From assembly GCA_045595365.1 (NCBI GenBank), contig JAZOAI010000038.1, forward strand, positions 1-64,000: 64,000 nucleotides of DNA. The letters run 5' to 3'. The notes under the pieces were generated by a model. The model saw only the letters and a list, made by a program, of their open reading frames with translations. It was not told the origin of the DNA and searched no databases. Each line of letters opens with the position of its first letter. Position 1 is the stretch's first letter. Both the position numbers and the translations under genes were made by a program. This document shows, in pieces, positions 50,447 to 59,147 of the stretch. Source of the stretch: SIG480 sp045595365 (lineage in GTDB: Bacteria > Bacillota > Clostridia > Oscillospirales > JAAYXM01).

Positions 50447-51879
50447 TATCTGTTCTTCCTCTTCATAAATATGAATATTCCTGCGAGAATAATTACAGCG
50501 GGGATTACTGCTATAAGAATTATCTGTAAAAGCCTTGCTCCGTTCTCAGTTATGTTGAGGTCATAATCCGAGACAACCTTCGGGGCAATTTCCATTGTTT
50601 TTGTGTTCGGGTTTAAGTAGTCTGTAAGACGCGCAAGTAGAGTTCCGTTAAAAGCGCGCGGCACGCCGGTGATTTCTTCAAGCGCCATTGCGTATGAACC
50701 GAAAACGGCAACGCGGGAGACACCGCTGTCCATGCTGCTTCCCAGCGCTCTCTCTGCGACCGCCGCCGTTATAAACGGGCCGGACTCATCGCCTGCGGAG
50801 CGGGTGAACTCCTCTATTGTTTTGTCTGCGGAGATAAGCTTTGCATAGGAGGTGTCGCGCGTTTTGACAAGCGCGCTTGTGCTTGTATATCCGCTTGCCG
50901 GCCAGAGAAGCTCTATCGGCCGTGCCTCCGGGGAGAGAACATATGACTGGCCCTGAAGTGCTTTGTCTACAATGGCCGTCTCGACGAGGTCAGACACCAC
51001 TATACCCGGGGACATATACGCATTAGATTCGTCGCATACGACCTGAGATGCAAAAACGATTCCCCATTCGGAGAGATAGCGCTCGATTACAGAGAGCGCG
51101 GGAGTTTCCATGCTCCAGAACACATAAAGATTATGGTTTGCACCGGAGAGGTATTTTTCAAGCACATCTATTTCCGCTGCTGTAAAATCGGCCCGCGGTG
51201 CGGAAATGACAAGGTTGGTAATCCCTTCGGGGATTCCGGAAAGGAGATCCACCTCGGCAATTTCAAAGTTGTTTCCCTCAAAATGGGAAAGGAGAGCATC
51301 AGGCTGGATTTCGCCGTGACCAACCACAAACCCCGCTCCGGTAACCTCGGCTGAGGAAACGTATAAAATTGCGCCGGATATTTTTTCCTCGCTCTGGTAG
51401 TATGTTTTGTTTTGATTGCCGACCTGATATGCAAACTTCGAGCTTTCGACGACAATATACCGCTCCGGGCCTTCGACTACAATATCGCGCCGCTTCGCGT
51501 TCTTTGCTTTTGTATACTTCTGAAAAAACTGCGGGTTTTTGTCCGGATCTATGAATTCATACTTAACCTTTCCTCCGGATGCGCTGTTATATCTCTGGAT
51601 TGTTTCGAGCGTAAGCTTTGCGTTCTCGTTTTTCTCCATATCAGACCGCGCAGCAAGAATGTAAACCGTGACCTCGTTTTCAAGAGACCCCAGCATATCA
51701 CGGGTCTGCTCGGAAAGGCTGTACTGGCCGGATTCCGTCATATCAAGCTTCAGAGAAAACCGGTCTGTCATAAACTCCGCAAAGATATTGATAACTACAA
51801 CTACGGCAACGAAGAGAACGGTGAACATTACGCTTGCCGAGCCGTATTGAAGCTTCTTTTTATTAAATGAAAATTTCAT
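50446..51879 (-). CDS. GldG-like ABC exporter auxiliary protein
   Basis: The 477 residues have an N-terminal membrane helix (about 14-34, SASVMFTVLFVAVVVVINIFA), a large external GldG/DUF4350-like domain (LDMTESGQYSLSEQTRDMLG; VFWSMETPALSVIERYL) and a C-terminal membrane helix (about 450-470) with a KRKNR tail. In gliding Bacteroidetes GldG forms an ABC complex with GldA and GldF. Non-gliding Firmicutes carry the same set without a known substrate. Confidence 0.88.
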   Translation of the reverse strand: MKFSFNKKKLQYGSASVMFTVLFVAVVVVINIFAEFMTDRFSLKLDMTESGQYSLSEQTRDMLGSLENEVTVYILAARSDMEKNENAKLTLETIQRYNSASGGKVKYEFIDPDKNPQFFQKYTKAKNAKRRDIVVEGPERYIVVESSKFAYQVGNQNKTYYQSEEKISGAILYVSSAEVTGAGFVVGHGEIQPDALLSHFEGNNFEIAEVDLLSGIPEGITNLVISAPRADFTAAEIDVLEKYLSGANHNLYVFWSMETPALSVIERYLSEWGIVFASQVVCDESNAYMSPGIVVSDLVETAIVDKALQGQSYVLSPEARPIELLWPASGYTSTSALVKTRDTSYAKLISADKTIEEFTRSAGDESGPFITAAVAERALGSSMDSGVSRVAVFGSYAMALEEITGVPRAFNGTLLARLTDYLNPNTKTMEIAPKVVSDYDLNITENGARLLQIILIAVIPAVIILAGIFIFMKRKNR

Positions 51880-51924
51880 TTGAATTCTCCTCTTTTGAAA
51901 ACTATACCGTAAACGAAACCAACC

Positions 51925-52629
51925 TCAGCTCCAACGGCGTTTTTCTATAACGCGGGAAGTGAAGAACATAAACAACACCGTAAGGCTTATAAAGTAGACT
52001 ACGTCTGACAGGGAGAACATCCCCTGGGAGAAGTTCGCAAATCTCGTTATCAGCGACAGGAAGGAGGCGATTGTTGAGATAAACTCCACGTTCGTGAATG
52101 TGAAAACTATGTTTAAGAAGAAGAAAAGGGAAAGCGTCAGCATTGAGAGAAGGGCTGAAATAATTTGGCTTTCCGTCAGCGATGACATAAACTGCGATAT
52201 GGCGATGTATGCTGCCGCCGCAAGGATTATAGCTATATAGTTGCCCACTGTTATTCCGAGAGAAAGAGTTCCGAAGTTTGCGGATAAAATCGGATAAATA
52301 AGCGTAAGCGCAAGGGAGATGATGAAAACCGTGAGCGCCGCCAGGAATTTGCCGAGAACGATTTCCGTTGTCGTGACGGGAGCTGTGAGAAGGAGCTGGT
52401 CCGTCTTCTGCTTCTTTTCTTCGCTCCAGATTCGCATGGTCATTACGGGAATAAGCAGAATCATAGCGAGGAGCATATACATAAAAATGCCTGTAAAGTC
52501 GCTCTTGTAGGTGGAAATGCACAGAATGCTGTAGCAGATGTTCATAACAAGCGCAAATACCGCGCAATAAACAAAGCCTATTCCGCCGGTGAAGTATGAG
52601 CGAAGCTCTCTGCGAAAAACTGCCTTCAT
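51925..52629 (-). CDS. ABC-2 type transporter permease (GldF-like)
   Basis: The 234 residues have about six membrane helices. FRRELRSYFTGGIGFVY is typical of the cytoplasmic entry segment of GldF-like permeases, and MRIWSEEKKQKTDQLLLTAPVTTTEIVLGKFLAA (in parts) is the diagnostic coupling helix. The gene shares one base with the end of the ATPase gene, and 45 bases separate it from the GldG-like gene. A longer frame at 51902-52732 in another phase is a shadow. Confidence 0.92.
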   Translation of the reverse strand: MKAVFRRELRSYFTGGIGFVYCAVFALVMNICYSILCISTYKSDFTGIFMYMLLAMILLIPVMTMRIWSEEKKQKTDQLLLTAPVTTTEIVLGKFLAALTVFIISLALTLIYPILSANFGTLSLGITVGNYIAIILAAAAYIAISQFMSSLTESQIISALLSMLTLSLFFFLNIVFTFTNVEFISTIASFLSLITRFANFSQGMFSLSDVVYFISLTVLFMFFTSRVIEKRRWS

Positions 52630-53552
52630 TACTGTTTTCCCTCCTTTTTTGTAAGACGCGCAAATACAGACTCAAGAGAAATATCAACCTCGGCAAAGGA
52701 GAGAAGGGGAAGGTCGTTCTGTGCCGCAGCATAGAACACCTTTTTTCTTATGTCTGCGCCCTCTTCTGCCGTGAGGATGAATTTTCCGTTTTCGTAATCA
52801 ACCCCGCATACGCCTTCAATCTCTGCAAGGATGCCTATTATGCAGTCTGCATCACCCTCTATCCGGGCTTCAAATTTGTTCTCGCCGCCAAGGTCATGCA
52901 TAAGGTTTTCAACCTTGTCATCCGCAACAATCTCGCCTTCGTTGATGACTATAATCCTCTCGCAAACTGCCATTACCTCGGGGATTATATGGGTTGAAAG
53001 GATAACGGTTCTGTCTTTTCCGAGGTTTTTTATGAGATTTCTGATTTCTATAATCTGATTGGGGTCAAGCCCGACGGTCGGCTCGTCAAGAATCAGAACG
53101 TCGGGGTCTCCGATAAGCGCCTGAGCAAGCCCTACTCTCTGCTTATACCCCTTGGAGAGGTTTTTGATGAGCCTGCGGCGAACATCGGAAAGACCGACAA
53201 GCTCGCAAATGTTTCTGATATGCTCGCCCCTCGGCTTGTCAACCTTCTTAAGCTCGTAGACAAATCCGAGATATTCGTCAACCGTCATATCGAAGTAAAG
53301 CGGTGGCTGTTCGGGAAGGTATCCTATATGCCGGCGCGCCTCGAGCGCATCATCAAGCACGTCAAAACCTGCAATAGCGGCGCTTCCGCCGCTTGCGGAG
53401 AGATACCCCGTAAGCACATTCATAGTAGTTGACTTTCCTGCCCCATTCGGGCCGAGAAACCCAACTATTTCGCCACGGCTGACGGAGAAGGAAATGCCGT
53501 TGACGGCAACCTTCGGACCGTATTTCTTTGACAAGTCTTTAATCTGTATCAT
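52629..53552 (-). CDS. ABC transporter ATP-binding protein (GldA-like)
   Basis: Cytoplasmic ATPase of 307 residues. Walker A is GPNGAGKST (34-42), the Q-loop is in LPEQPPLYF, the signature is LSKGYKQRVG, Walker B is DVLILDEPTVGLDP and the H-loop is STHIIPEV. A C-terminal domain (about 220-307) fits the exporter class with a DUF4162-like tail. It opens the four-gene exporter unit. Confidence 0.95.
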   Translation of the reverse strand: MIQIKDLSKKYGPKVAVNGISFSVSRGEIVGFLGPNGAGKSTTMNVLTGYLSASGGSAAIAGFDVLDDALEARRHIGYLPEQPPLYFDMTVDEYLGFVYELKKVDKPRGEHIRNICELVGLSDVRRRLIKNLSKGYKQRVGLAQALIGDPDVLILDEPTVGLDPNQIIEIRNLIKNLGKDRTVILSTHIIPEVMAVCERIIVINEGEIVADDKVENLMHDLGGENKFEARIEGDADCIIGILAEIEGVCGVDYENGKFILTAEEGADIRKKVFYAAAQNDLPLLSFAEVDISLESVFARLTKKEGKQ

Positions 53553-53637
53553 TTATCTCAAGCTTCCTTTTTTGTAATTTGCAGTCTTATACTAACACAA
53601 AACGGGGCTTCTGTTGTTAATAAACTGTAAAAGAGTT

Positions 53638-55428
53638 TTACTCGGGTTTTTCCGTGAGTTCAATATGAAGATCTGAAAGCTGAACCGGTTCAACAAAATC
53701 TGGGGATGACATCATAATTTCAGATGCGTTCTGAACCTTCGGGAAAGCTATGACATCACGGATGTTTTCCGTTCTCGCAAGGAGCATAACGAGTCTGTCA
53801 AGCCCAAAGGCAAGGCCGCCGTGAGGAGGTGCGCCGTAAGAAAACGCTTCTATCATATGGCCAAAGCGGTCGTTGGCTTCTTCCTTCGTAAATCCGAGCG
53901 CCTCGAACATTTTTTCCTGGAGGTCGGATGAGTGGATTCTTATGGAGCCGCCGCCTGCCTCGTTTCCGTTTATAACAAGGTCATACGCCTTTGCACGCGC
54001 ATTTGCGGGGTCTGTCATCATAGTGTCAACATCCTCGTCCATCGGAGCAGTGAACGGGTGGTGCTTTGCAACGTAGCGATCCTCTTCCTCGGAGTACTCA
54101 AAGAGCGGAAATTCAACTATCCAGAAGATGTCGTAACGGTCGGGGTCTATAGCTCCGAGGCGCTTTGCACATTCGCAGCGAAGCGCGCCGAGAGATGCGA
54201 AGACGACGTCGTCTTTTCCGTCGGCAACAACGAAGATTACATCTCCGTTCTTTGCCTCAGCACGGTCAACAATCGCCTTTATCTCATCCTCTGTGAGGAA
54301 TTTCGCAAAGCTTGATGAAACAGTTCCGTCTTCTGCAATTTTATACCATGCGAGGCCGCGTGCGCGATATGTCTTTATCCATTCGGCAAGTGCGTCAATT
54401 TCTTTTCTCGCAAACTTTGCGCCGCCGTCAACCTTGATCATACGGACACTTCCGCCCGCCTCGACGGCGCCTGAGAATACTTTAAATCCACAGTTCTTTG
54501 CTATGTCAGAAATGTCGCAAAGCTCATAGCCAAAGCGCGTATCGGGCTTGTCCGAGCCGAATCTCTCCATAGCTTCACGATAGGGCATACGGCGAAGCGG
54601 AAGCTCTATCTTCTTCCCGAGAACTTTTTCAAAGAGATATGCGATAAAGCCTTCGTTGACGGAAATAACGTCATCCACATCAGCAAAAGACATTTCAAGG
54701 TCAATCTGCGTAAACTCCGGCTGGCGGTCCGCTCTTAAATCCTCATCGCGGAAGCAACGGGCAATCTGCATATATCTGTCAAACCCCGCAAGCATGAGAA
54801 GCTGCTTATACTGCTGGGGTGACTGCGGAAGCGCATAGAACTTTCCCGGGTGAACGCGCGACGGAACGAGATAGTCACGCGCGCCTTCGGGTGTGGATTT
54901 TGTAAGAATCGGGGTTTCAATTTCAAAAAAACCGTTTTCGTCGTAATAGTCGCGCGCAAGCTTTGTTATGCGGTGACGGAGAGCGATAAAGCGCTGCATA
55001 TCAGGGCGGCGAAGGTCAAGGTATCTGTATTTTAAGCGCAGAACATCGTTTACGTCGCTGTCCTCGACAATCTCAAACGGCGTTGTCTGTGCCTTTGAGA
55101 GAATCCGCATATCGTCGGCAAGGATTTCAACCGCGCCGGTCGGAATTCTGTCGGTTATTGCACCCTCACCGCGGCTTCTGACCTTTCCCTTTATGGAAAG
55201 AACATATTCACTTCTTACGGTGAATGCCTTCTTGAAAAGCTCGGCATTTTCTGCTTCGTCAAACGTACACTGAACGATTCCCGAGCGGTCGCGAAGGTCG
55301 ATGAATATAAGACCGCCGAGGTTTCTTACGCGCTGAACCCAACCGCAGACGGTTGCGCTTCGGCCTATATGCTCTGCGCGGAAAACTCCGCAATAATCGG
55401 TTCTTTTCATTCCTGTGATGTTTTCCAT
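53638..55428 (-). CDS. aspS: Aspartyl-tRNA synthetase
   Basis: Bacterial-type class II synthetase of 596 residues. It has an N-terminal OB fold (VCGWVQRVRNLGGLIFIDLRDRSG), motif 2 around ARCFRDEDLRADRQPEFTQIDLEMSF, the bacterial GAD insertion, and motif 3 near GLAFGLDRLVMLLARTENIRDVIAFPK. It follows hisS by 5 bases, the frequent hisS-aspS order. Whether it is discriminating or also charges tRNA-Asn cannot be told from the motifs alone. Confidence 0.97.
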   Translation of the reverse strand: MENITGMKRTDYCGVFRAEHIGRSATVCGWVQRVRNLGGLIFIDLRDRSGIVQCTFDEAENAELFKKAFTVRSEYVLSIKGKVRSRGEGAITDRIPTGAVEILADDMRILSKAQTTPFEIVEDSDVNDVLRLKYRYLDLRRPDMQRFIALRHRITKLARDYYDENGFFEIETPILTKSTPEGARDYLVPSRVHPGKFYALPQSPQQYKQLLMLAGFDRYMQIARCFRDEDLRADRQPEFTQIDLEMSFADVDDVISVNEGFIAYLFEKVLGKKIELPLRRMPYREAMERFGSDKPDTRFGYELCDISDIAKNCGFKVFSGAVEAGGSVRMIKVDGGAKFARKEIDALAEWIKTYRARGLAWYKIAEDGTVSSSFAKFLTEDEIKAIVDRAEAKNGDVIFVVADGKDDVVFASLGALRCECAKRLGAIDPDRYDIFWIVEFPLFEYSEEEDRYVAKHHPFTAPMDEDVDTMMTDPANARAKAYDLVINGNEAGGGSIRIHSSDLQEKMFEALGFTKEEANDRFGHMIEAFSYGAPPHGGLAFGLDRLVMLLARTENIRDVIAFPKVQNASEIMMSSPDFVEPVQLSDLHIELTEKPE

Positions 55429-55433
55429 TTTAT

Positions 55434-56699
55434 TTAAACCCCTTCGATATTATTTTTGATTGCAGAAGCTGAAATCTCGCATTCCGAGGTTTCTCCGCTG
55501 TCCATATTTTTGATGGTAATGCTCCCGCTTTCAATCTCGTTGCCGCCAATGACTGCAGAAAACTCCGCGCCGCATTTTCCGGCGTATTTCATCTGCGCCT
55601 TGAGCGAGCGGCCGGTGGTGTCGCGCTCTGCCCACACACCGAGAGCGCGAAGCTCATACACAAGCTTGTGGGAAACGCGCTCGGCTTCCTCATCGGCATG
55701 AGCTATGAATATTTTCGGAACGAGCCGCTCGTTTTTAAGATTTCCTTCAGCTTCAAGAGTCAGCATAAGCCGCTCTATTCCGCACCCGAAGCCAAGCCCG
55801 GGGACAGACGGCCCGCCGAGAGACTCTACAAGCCCGTTGTATCTTCCGCCGCCGCACACCGTGCCCTGCGCTCCTATGCTTGAGGAGACGAATTCAAAGA
55901 CCGTGTTTGTGTAATAATCAAGCCCGCGGACAAGCATGGGGTCAAGCGTAAAGTCGATTCCTATCTCGCGAAGGCAAGCCTGTAGCTTTTCAAAATGCTC
56001 GCGGCAGGAATCGCAGAGGTAATCCGAAATTTTCGGCGCATCAAGAGAAATTTTCTTGCAAATTTCGCTCTTGCAGTCAAGAATCCTCATCGGATTTCTC
56101 TCAAGGCGGTCGTTGCAGGTTTCGCAAAGCTCGCCTTTTTTAGTTTCAAAGTATGCACGAAGCTCCTTGTGGTATTCCTTCCTGCACTCGCGGCAGCCGC
56201 AGGAGTTTAGATGAAGCTCAACTCCCGAAATCCCAAGCTCAGAGAGCATTGTCGCGGCAAGCGAGATAACCTCAGCATCTGCTGTGGCATCGGCGGCGCC
56301 GAAGCACTCGATTCCAAACTGGTGATGCTCGCGAAGCCTCCCCGCCTGTGGCTTTTCATAACGGAAATTCGGAGCAATATAATAAACCTTGAGCGGCAAT
56401 GTTCCTGTATGGAGAGAATGCTCAATAAAGCTTCTGACAACGCTTGCCGTACCCTCCGGGCGAAGAGCTATGTGGCGGTCGCCCTTGTCGTAGAAGTCGT
56501 ACATCTCCTTCTGAACAACGTCTGTCGTATCCCCGACACCGCGATCAAAAAGCGCGGCTTCTTCAAAAGTGGGGAATCGGATTTCGCGGAAGCCGAAGCG
56601 GTGGGCAAGGCTTCTCAGTTTTTCCTCAAGTATCTGCCAAGCGCGCGACTCATCGGGAAGAACATCGCGGGTGCCGCGCGGAGCTGTAATTTTTTCCAT
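55434..56699 (-). CDS. hisS: Histidyl-tRNA synthetase
   Basis: Class II synthetase of 421 residues with APRGTRDVLPDES at the N-terminus, FEEAALFDRGVG, motif 2 (YYIAPNFRYEKPQAGRLREHHQFGIE), the histidine-A motif LVRGLDYYTNTVFEF and the C-terminal anticodon domain. The ATG at 56699 is preferred to the GTG at 56708, where the ribosome binding site would be too close. It has its own promoter; the leader is too short for a T-box. Confidence 0.97.
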   Translation of the reverse strand: MEKITAPRGTRDVLPDESRAWQILEEKLRSLAHRFGFREIRFPTFEEAALFDRGVGDTTDVVQKEMYDFYDKGDRHIALRPEGTASVVRSFIEHSLHTGTLPLKVYYIAPNFRYEKPQAGRLREHHQFGIECFGAADATADAEVISLAATMLSELGISGVELHLNSCGCRECRKEYHKELRAYFETKKGELCETCNDRLERNPMRILDCKSEICKKISLDAPKISDYLCDSCREHFEKLQACLREIGIDFTLDPMLVRGLDYYTNTVFEFVSSSIGAQGTVCGGGRYNGLVESLGGPSVPGLGFGCGIERLMLTLEAEGNLKNERLVPKIFIAHADEEAERVSHKLVYELRALGVWAERDTTGRSLKAQMKYAGKCGAEFSAVIGGNEIESGSITIKNMDSGETSECEISASAIKNNIEGV

Positions 56700-56749
56700 A
56701 ATTCTCACTGCCTTTTTACCTTATTATATAAAATATATCTTATCAGAAA

Positions 56750-56778
56750 ATTTTATCGTATTTATACTTAATTGTCAA
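56750..56778 (-). promoter_or_regulatory. Promoter of hisS-aspS
   Basis: Minus strand: TTGACA (56773-56778), 17-base spacer and TAAAAT (56750-56755), about 50 bases before the hisS ATG. The short leader excludes a T-box riboswitch. Confidence 0.85.
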
Positions 56779-56878
56779 GGGCTTGCACTCTTTTGAAGCG
56801 TTGGTAAATTTTTTGCATTTATCTTTTCTTTTCGCAGTAATATAATTGTCTTAGAAAAGTTACACGGAGGAAATACAT

Positions 56879-57115
56879 ATGGAAATTATTGAGATAGGAA
56901 GACATTCTTTTTGTGCAAAAATTGACATCAGAAACGCTCCCGGAAGCTGCGATGAGCTTCATTCACTTGCGAAAGATGTTTTTTCCGGCAAAGGTGTGAG
57001 CCTTCCCAAAGACGCAGAGATTACGGCATACTCAAACGGGATGTCGCTTCTTCTTTTTGTTTCGGAAAAAACGCCCCGCGTGCAAACCCGACACTTTTGC
57101 TCTCTTAAGTCTTAA
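56879..57115 (+). CDS. Small protein of unknown function (78 aa)
   Basis: A strong GGAGG lies eight bases before the ATG, and TATAAT occurs about 45 bases upstream, so expression is likely. The 78 residues mix alpha and beta pattern (MEIIEIGRHSFCAKIDI; LHSLAKDVFSGKGVSL; AEITAYSNGMSLLLFV) with three cysteines (SFCA, GSCD, FCSL). I know no family for it. The C-terminus (TPRVQTRHFCSLKS) is unlike the rest and could be a slightly changed end. minD begins 114 bases downstream under its own promoter. Confidence 0.65.
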   Translation: MEIIEIGRHSFCAKIDIRNAPGSCDELHSLAKDVFSGKGVSLPKDAEITAYSNGMSLLLFVSEKTPRVQTRHFCSLKS

Positions 57116-57165
57116 AATTTCCGGCTCCGCCGCCTTTAAAATATGAGTAATTTTAAATAAAATAA

Positions 57166-57194
57166 TTTACAAATCGGTTTTATTATTGTATAAT
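57166..57194 (+). promoter_or_regulatory. Promoter of minD-mgsA
   Basis: TTTACA (57166-57171), 17-base spacer and TATAAT (57189-57194), 35 bases before the minD start. Confidence 0.8.
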
Positions 57195-57229
57195 TACTAT
57201 AAAAGAAGGGAAGGGAGAGAGCTTCGGGT

Positions 57230-57988
57230 ATGTCTTGTGCAATTTGTGTTGCATCCGGCAAGGGTGGAACGGGGAAAACCTCTGTTGCATCCGGAATTGC
57301 CTGTTGCCTTGCGGCTCTCGGTAAACGTGTTATCGTTGTCGATGCTGATGTGGGCCTTCGCAATATGGACATTGTTCTCGGAGTTTCAGAGCTTGCTCTT
57401 TTTGATTTTACCGACGTCATCTCAGGCGCGGCGACTCTTTCTCAAGCGCTTCTCTCTCACCCGCTTGTGGAAAACCTGTCTCTTTTGTCGGCTCCGCTCG
57501 GAGAGGATGCGGGCGCAGGGGTTACTCCGGAAGCTCTTGCAGCTCTTGTTAATGAGCTTAAAAAGCTTTGTGACTTCTGCATAATCGACTGCCCTGCCGG
57601 CCTTGATTTCGGCTTTAAGCTTGCAGCAGAGGCGGCTGATCGCGCAATAATCGTTGCAACGCCCGACACCGTTTCTTTAAGAGATGCCCAGCTTACGCGC
57701 GCATCGCTTCGCGCAAGGGGGATTTCTGACATCCGCCTGGTTGTCAACCGCGTAAGGCCGTCGCTTATCCGCCGCCTTGGCTCACTGAATATAGATGAGG
57801 CAATTGACAGAACAAGCACACAGCTTATAGGGGTAGTCCCCGAGGATAAGAACGTCATAGAGTCCGCAAACCGGGGAACTCTTATCTTTTCAAACCTTCG
57901 CTCTCCCGCCGCCCGGGCATATCGCAACATCGCAAAACGGCTCTGCGGGGAAAGCGTTCCGATTATGAAGATTTCCAAAAAGCTTTAA
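57230..57988 (+). CDS. minD: MinD-like septum-site ATPase
   Basis: ParA/MinD-family ATPase of 252 residues with the deviant Walker A SGKGGTGKTS, VVDADVGLRNMDIVLG, the switch IDCPAG and VVNRVRP. The sequence VDADVGLRNMD is the MinD signature. The C-terminal 15 residues (AKRLCGESVPIMKIS) do not form an obvious amphipathic membrane-targeting helix, so membrane binding is doubtful. minC and minE are not in the window. It lies 12 bases before the methylglyoxal synthase gene, an arrangement known in Clostridia. Confidence 0.88.
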   Translation: MSCAICVASGKGGTGKTSVASGIACCLAALGKRVIVVDADVGLRNMDIVLGVSELALFDFTDVISGAATLSQALLSHPLVENLSLLSAPLGEDAGAGVTPEALAALVNELKKLCDFCIIDCPAGLDFGFKLAAEAADRAIIVATPDTVSLRDAQLTRASLRARGISDIRLVVNRVRPSLIRRLGSLNIDEAIDRTSTQLIGVVPEDKNVIESANRGTLIFSNLRSPAARAYRNIAKRLCGESVPIMKISKKL

Positions 57989-58000
57989 GAGGATTTGATT

Positions 58001-58423
58001 ATGAACATAGCGCTTATTTCACACGACAAAAAGAAGGAACTGATGATTCAGTTCTGCACAGCATATAAAAGCGTGCTTTCCAAGCACAATCTCTGCGGGA
58101 CCGCCACAACCGCAAAGCTTGTTTCCGAGGCGACAGGGCTTAACATCCGCCAGTTTCTTTCAGGCGCGCAGGGCGGAGTCCAGCAGATCAGCGCGCGGAT
58201 TGCGTATAATGAGATTGATATGATGGTTTTCTTCCGTGACCCGCTCTCTCCGATGCCGCACGAGCCGGATTTCCTTTCGCTCTTAAAGCTTTGCGACACG
58301 CACAACATCCCGGTCGCGACGAATATCGCAACCGCAGAAGTCCTCATCCTCGGCCTTGCCCGCGGAGATATGGACTGGCGCGATATAATGAAAGAGAATC
58401 CAGATAACGGAAGCGTTATTTAA
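58001..58423 (+). CDS. mgsA: Methylglyoxal synthase homologue, catalytic Asp replaced by Val
   Basis: Family member of 140 residues starting MNIALISHDKKKELMI. Met-glyoxal synthase converts DHAP to methylglyoxal and phosphate. Conserved elements present are SHDKK (H8), LSGAQGG, RDPLSPMPHEPD (D80, H87, D90) and NIPVATNIATAE. The GGDQQ motif, whose Asp (D71 in E. coli) is the catalytic base, reads GGVQQ (Val60, codon GTC). The phosphate loop GTTG is also altered (GTATTAK). The enzyme may be inactive or have another role. The ATG at 58001 follows GAGG by eight bases; a TTG at 57995 is possible. Confidence 0.9.
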   Translation: MNIALISHDKKKELMIQFCTAYKSVLSKHNLCGTATTAKLVSEATGLNIRQFLSGAQGGVQQISARIAYNEIDMMVFFRDPLSPMPHEPDFLSLLKLCDTHNIPVATNIATAEVLILGLARGDMDWRDIMKENPDNGSVI

Positions 58424-58434
58424 TTTTGAATGCA

Positions 58435-58465
58435 AAAAGCATCACCTTACAGAGGTGATGCTTTT
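58435..58465. terminator. Bidirectional terminator overlapping the rsmG 3' end
   Basis: AAAAGCATCACCT pairs with AGGTGATGCTTTT across TACAG, 12 bases after the mgsA stop. The rsmG stop codon (58447-58449) lies inside the stem, so its last codons form one arm. Confidence 0.88.
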
Positions 58466-59145
58466 ATCTTTGCAAAGCGGCGCGGATATTTTTCCGGGGT
58501 GTTCTTTATCTTTTTTATTACAAGAATCGTATGGACAATGTCTGTTCCGTAAAGCTCATAATCAATCCTCTCACTCAGCTCCCCGCCGAGGGTTCGGATT
58601 GCGTTTTCTGCGCGCGAAAGCTCCTCTTCGCAGTCAGATGCCTTCATCGCAAGAAAAACTCCGCCGACCTTGACGTAAGGAAGGCACATTTCACACAGCA
58701 CTGAGAGGTCTGCAACTGCGCGGGAGACGGCTATGTCATAGCCTTCGCGGTAGTCTTTTTCGTTTGCTTTCTCCTCTGCGCGGGCATGGAGGCACTCGAC
58801 ATCCGGAATATCAAGCGCCGAGCATACCTCTGAGAGAAAGTTTACGCGCTTTCCGAGAGAGTCGAGAAGCGTGAGGGAAATATCACTCTTTGCAAGGCGA
58901 AGCGGAAGGCCCGGAAAGCCTGCGCCGCAGCCGATGTCAATGACACGTTTGCCTGAAAAATCGCAGGCGGAAAGAAGCGAAAGGGAATCTGCAAAATGGC
59001 GGATGCAAACCTCGCTCGGCTCGGTTATTGCAGTGAGGTTCATAACCTTATTTTTTTCAAGAAGCATTTCGGAAAAGGTTATAAAAGGCGAGGGGGCCGC
59101 ACTTATTCCGAGACTTTTGAAAATATCACACAAGAGAGATTTCAT
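58447..59145 (-). CDS. rsmG: 16S rRNA (guanine-527-N7) methyltransferase RsmG
   Basis: SAM-dependent methyltransferase of the GidB family. NKVMNLTAITEP, RHFADSLSLL, VIDIGCGAGFPGLPLRLAK (SAM site) and DIAVSRAVADL are visible. The ATG at 59145 is spaced seven bases from AGGA; an ATG at 59151 overlaps the mnmG stop but is too close to the site. It follows mnmG directly, the conserved order. A C-terminal extension ends in the terminator stem. Confidence 0.95.
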   Translation of the reverse strand: MKSLLCDIFKSLGISAAPSPFITFSEMLLEKNKVMNLTAITEPSEVCIRHFADSLSLLSACDFSGKRVIDIGCGAGFPGLPLRLAKSDISLTLLDSLGKRVNFLSEVCSALDIPDVECLHARAEEKANEKDYREGYDIAVSRAVADLSVLCEMCLPYVKVGGVFLAMKASDCEEELSRAENAIRTLGGELSERIDYELYGTDIVHTILVIKKIKNTPEKYPRRFAKIKASPL

Positions 59146-59147
59146 AA

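Noticed and set aside
51902..52732. 276-residue minus-strand ORF overlapping the ABC permease
   Set aside because: Shifted frame of the same strand with Arg/His/Ser-rich composition; the permease frame has membrane helices and coupled overlaps.
56700..56878. T-box riboswitch upstream of hisS
   Set aside because: The promoter lies within 80 bases of the start codon, too short for a T-box leader, and no T-box sequence was seen.
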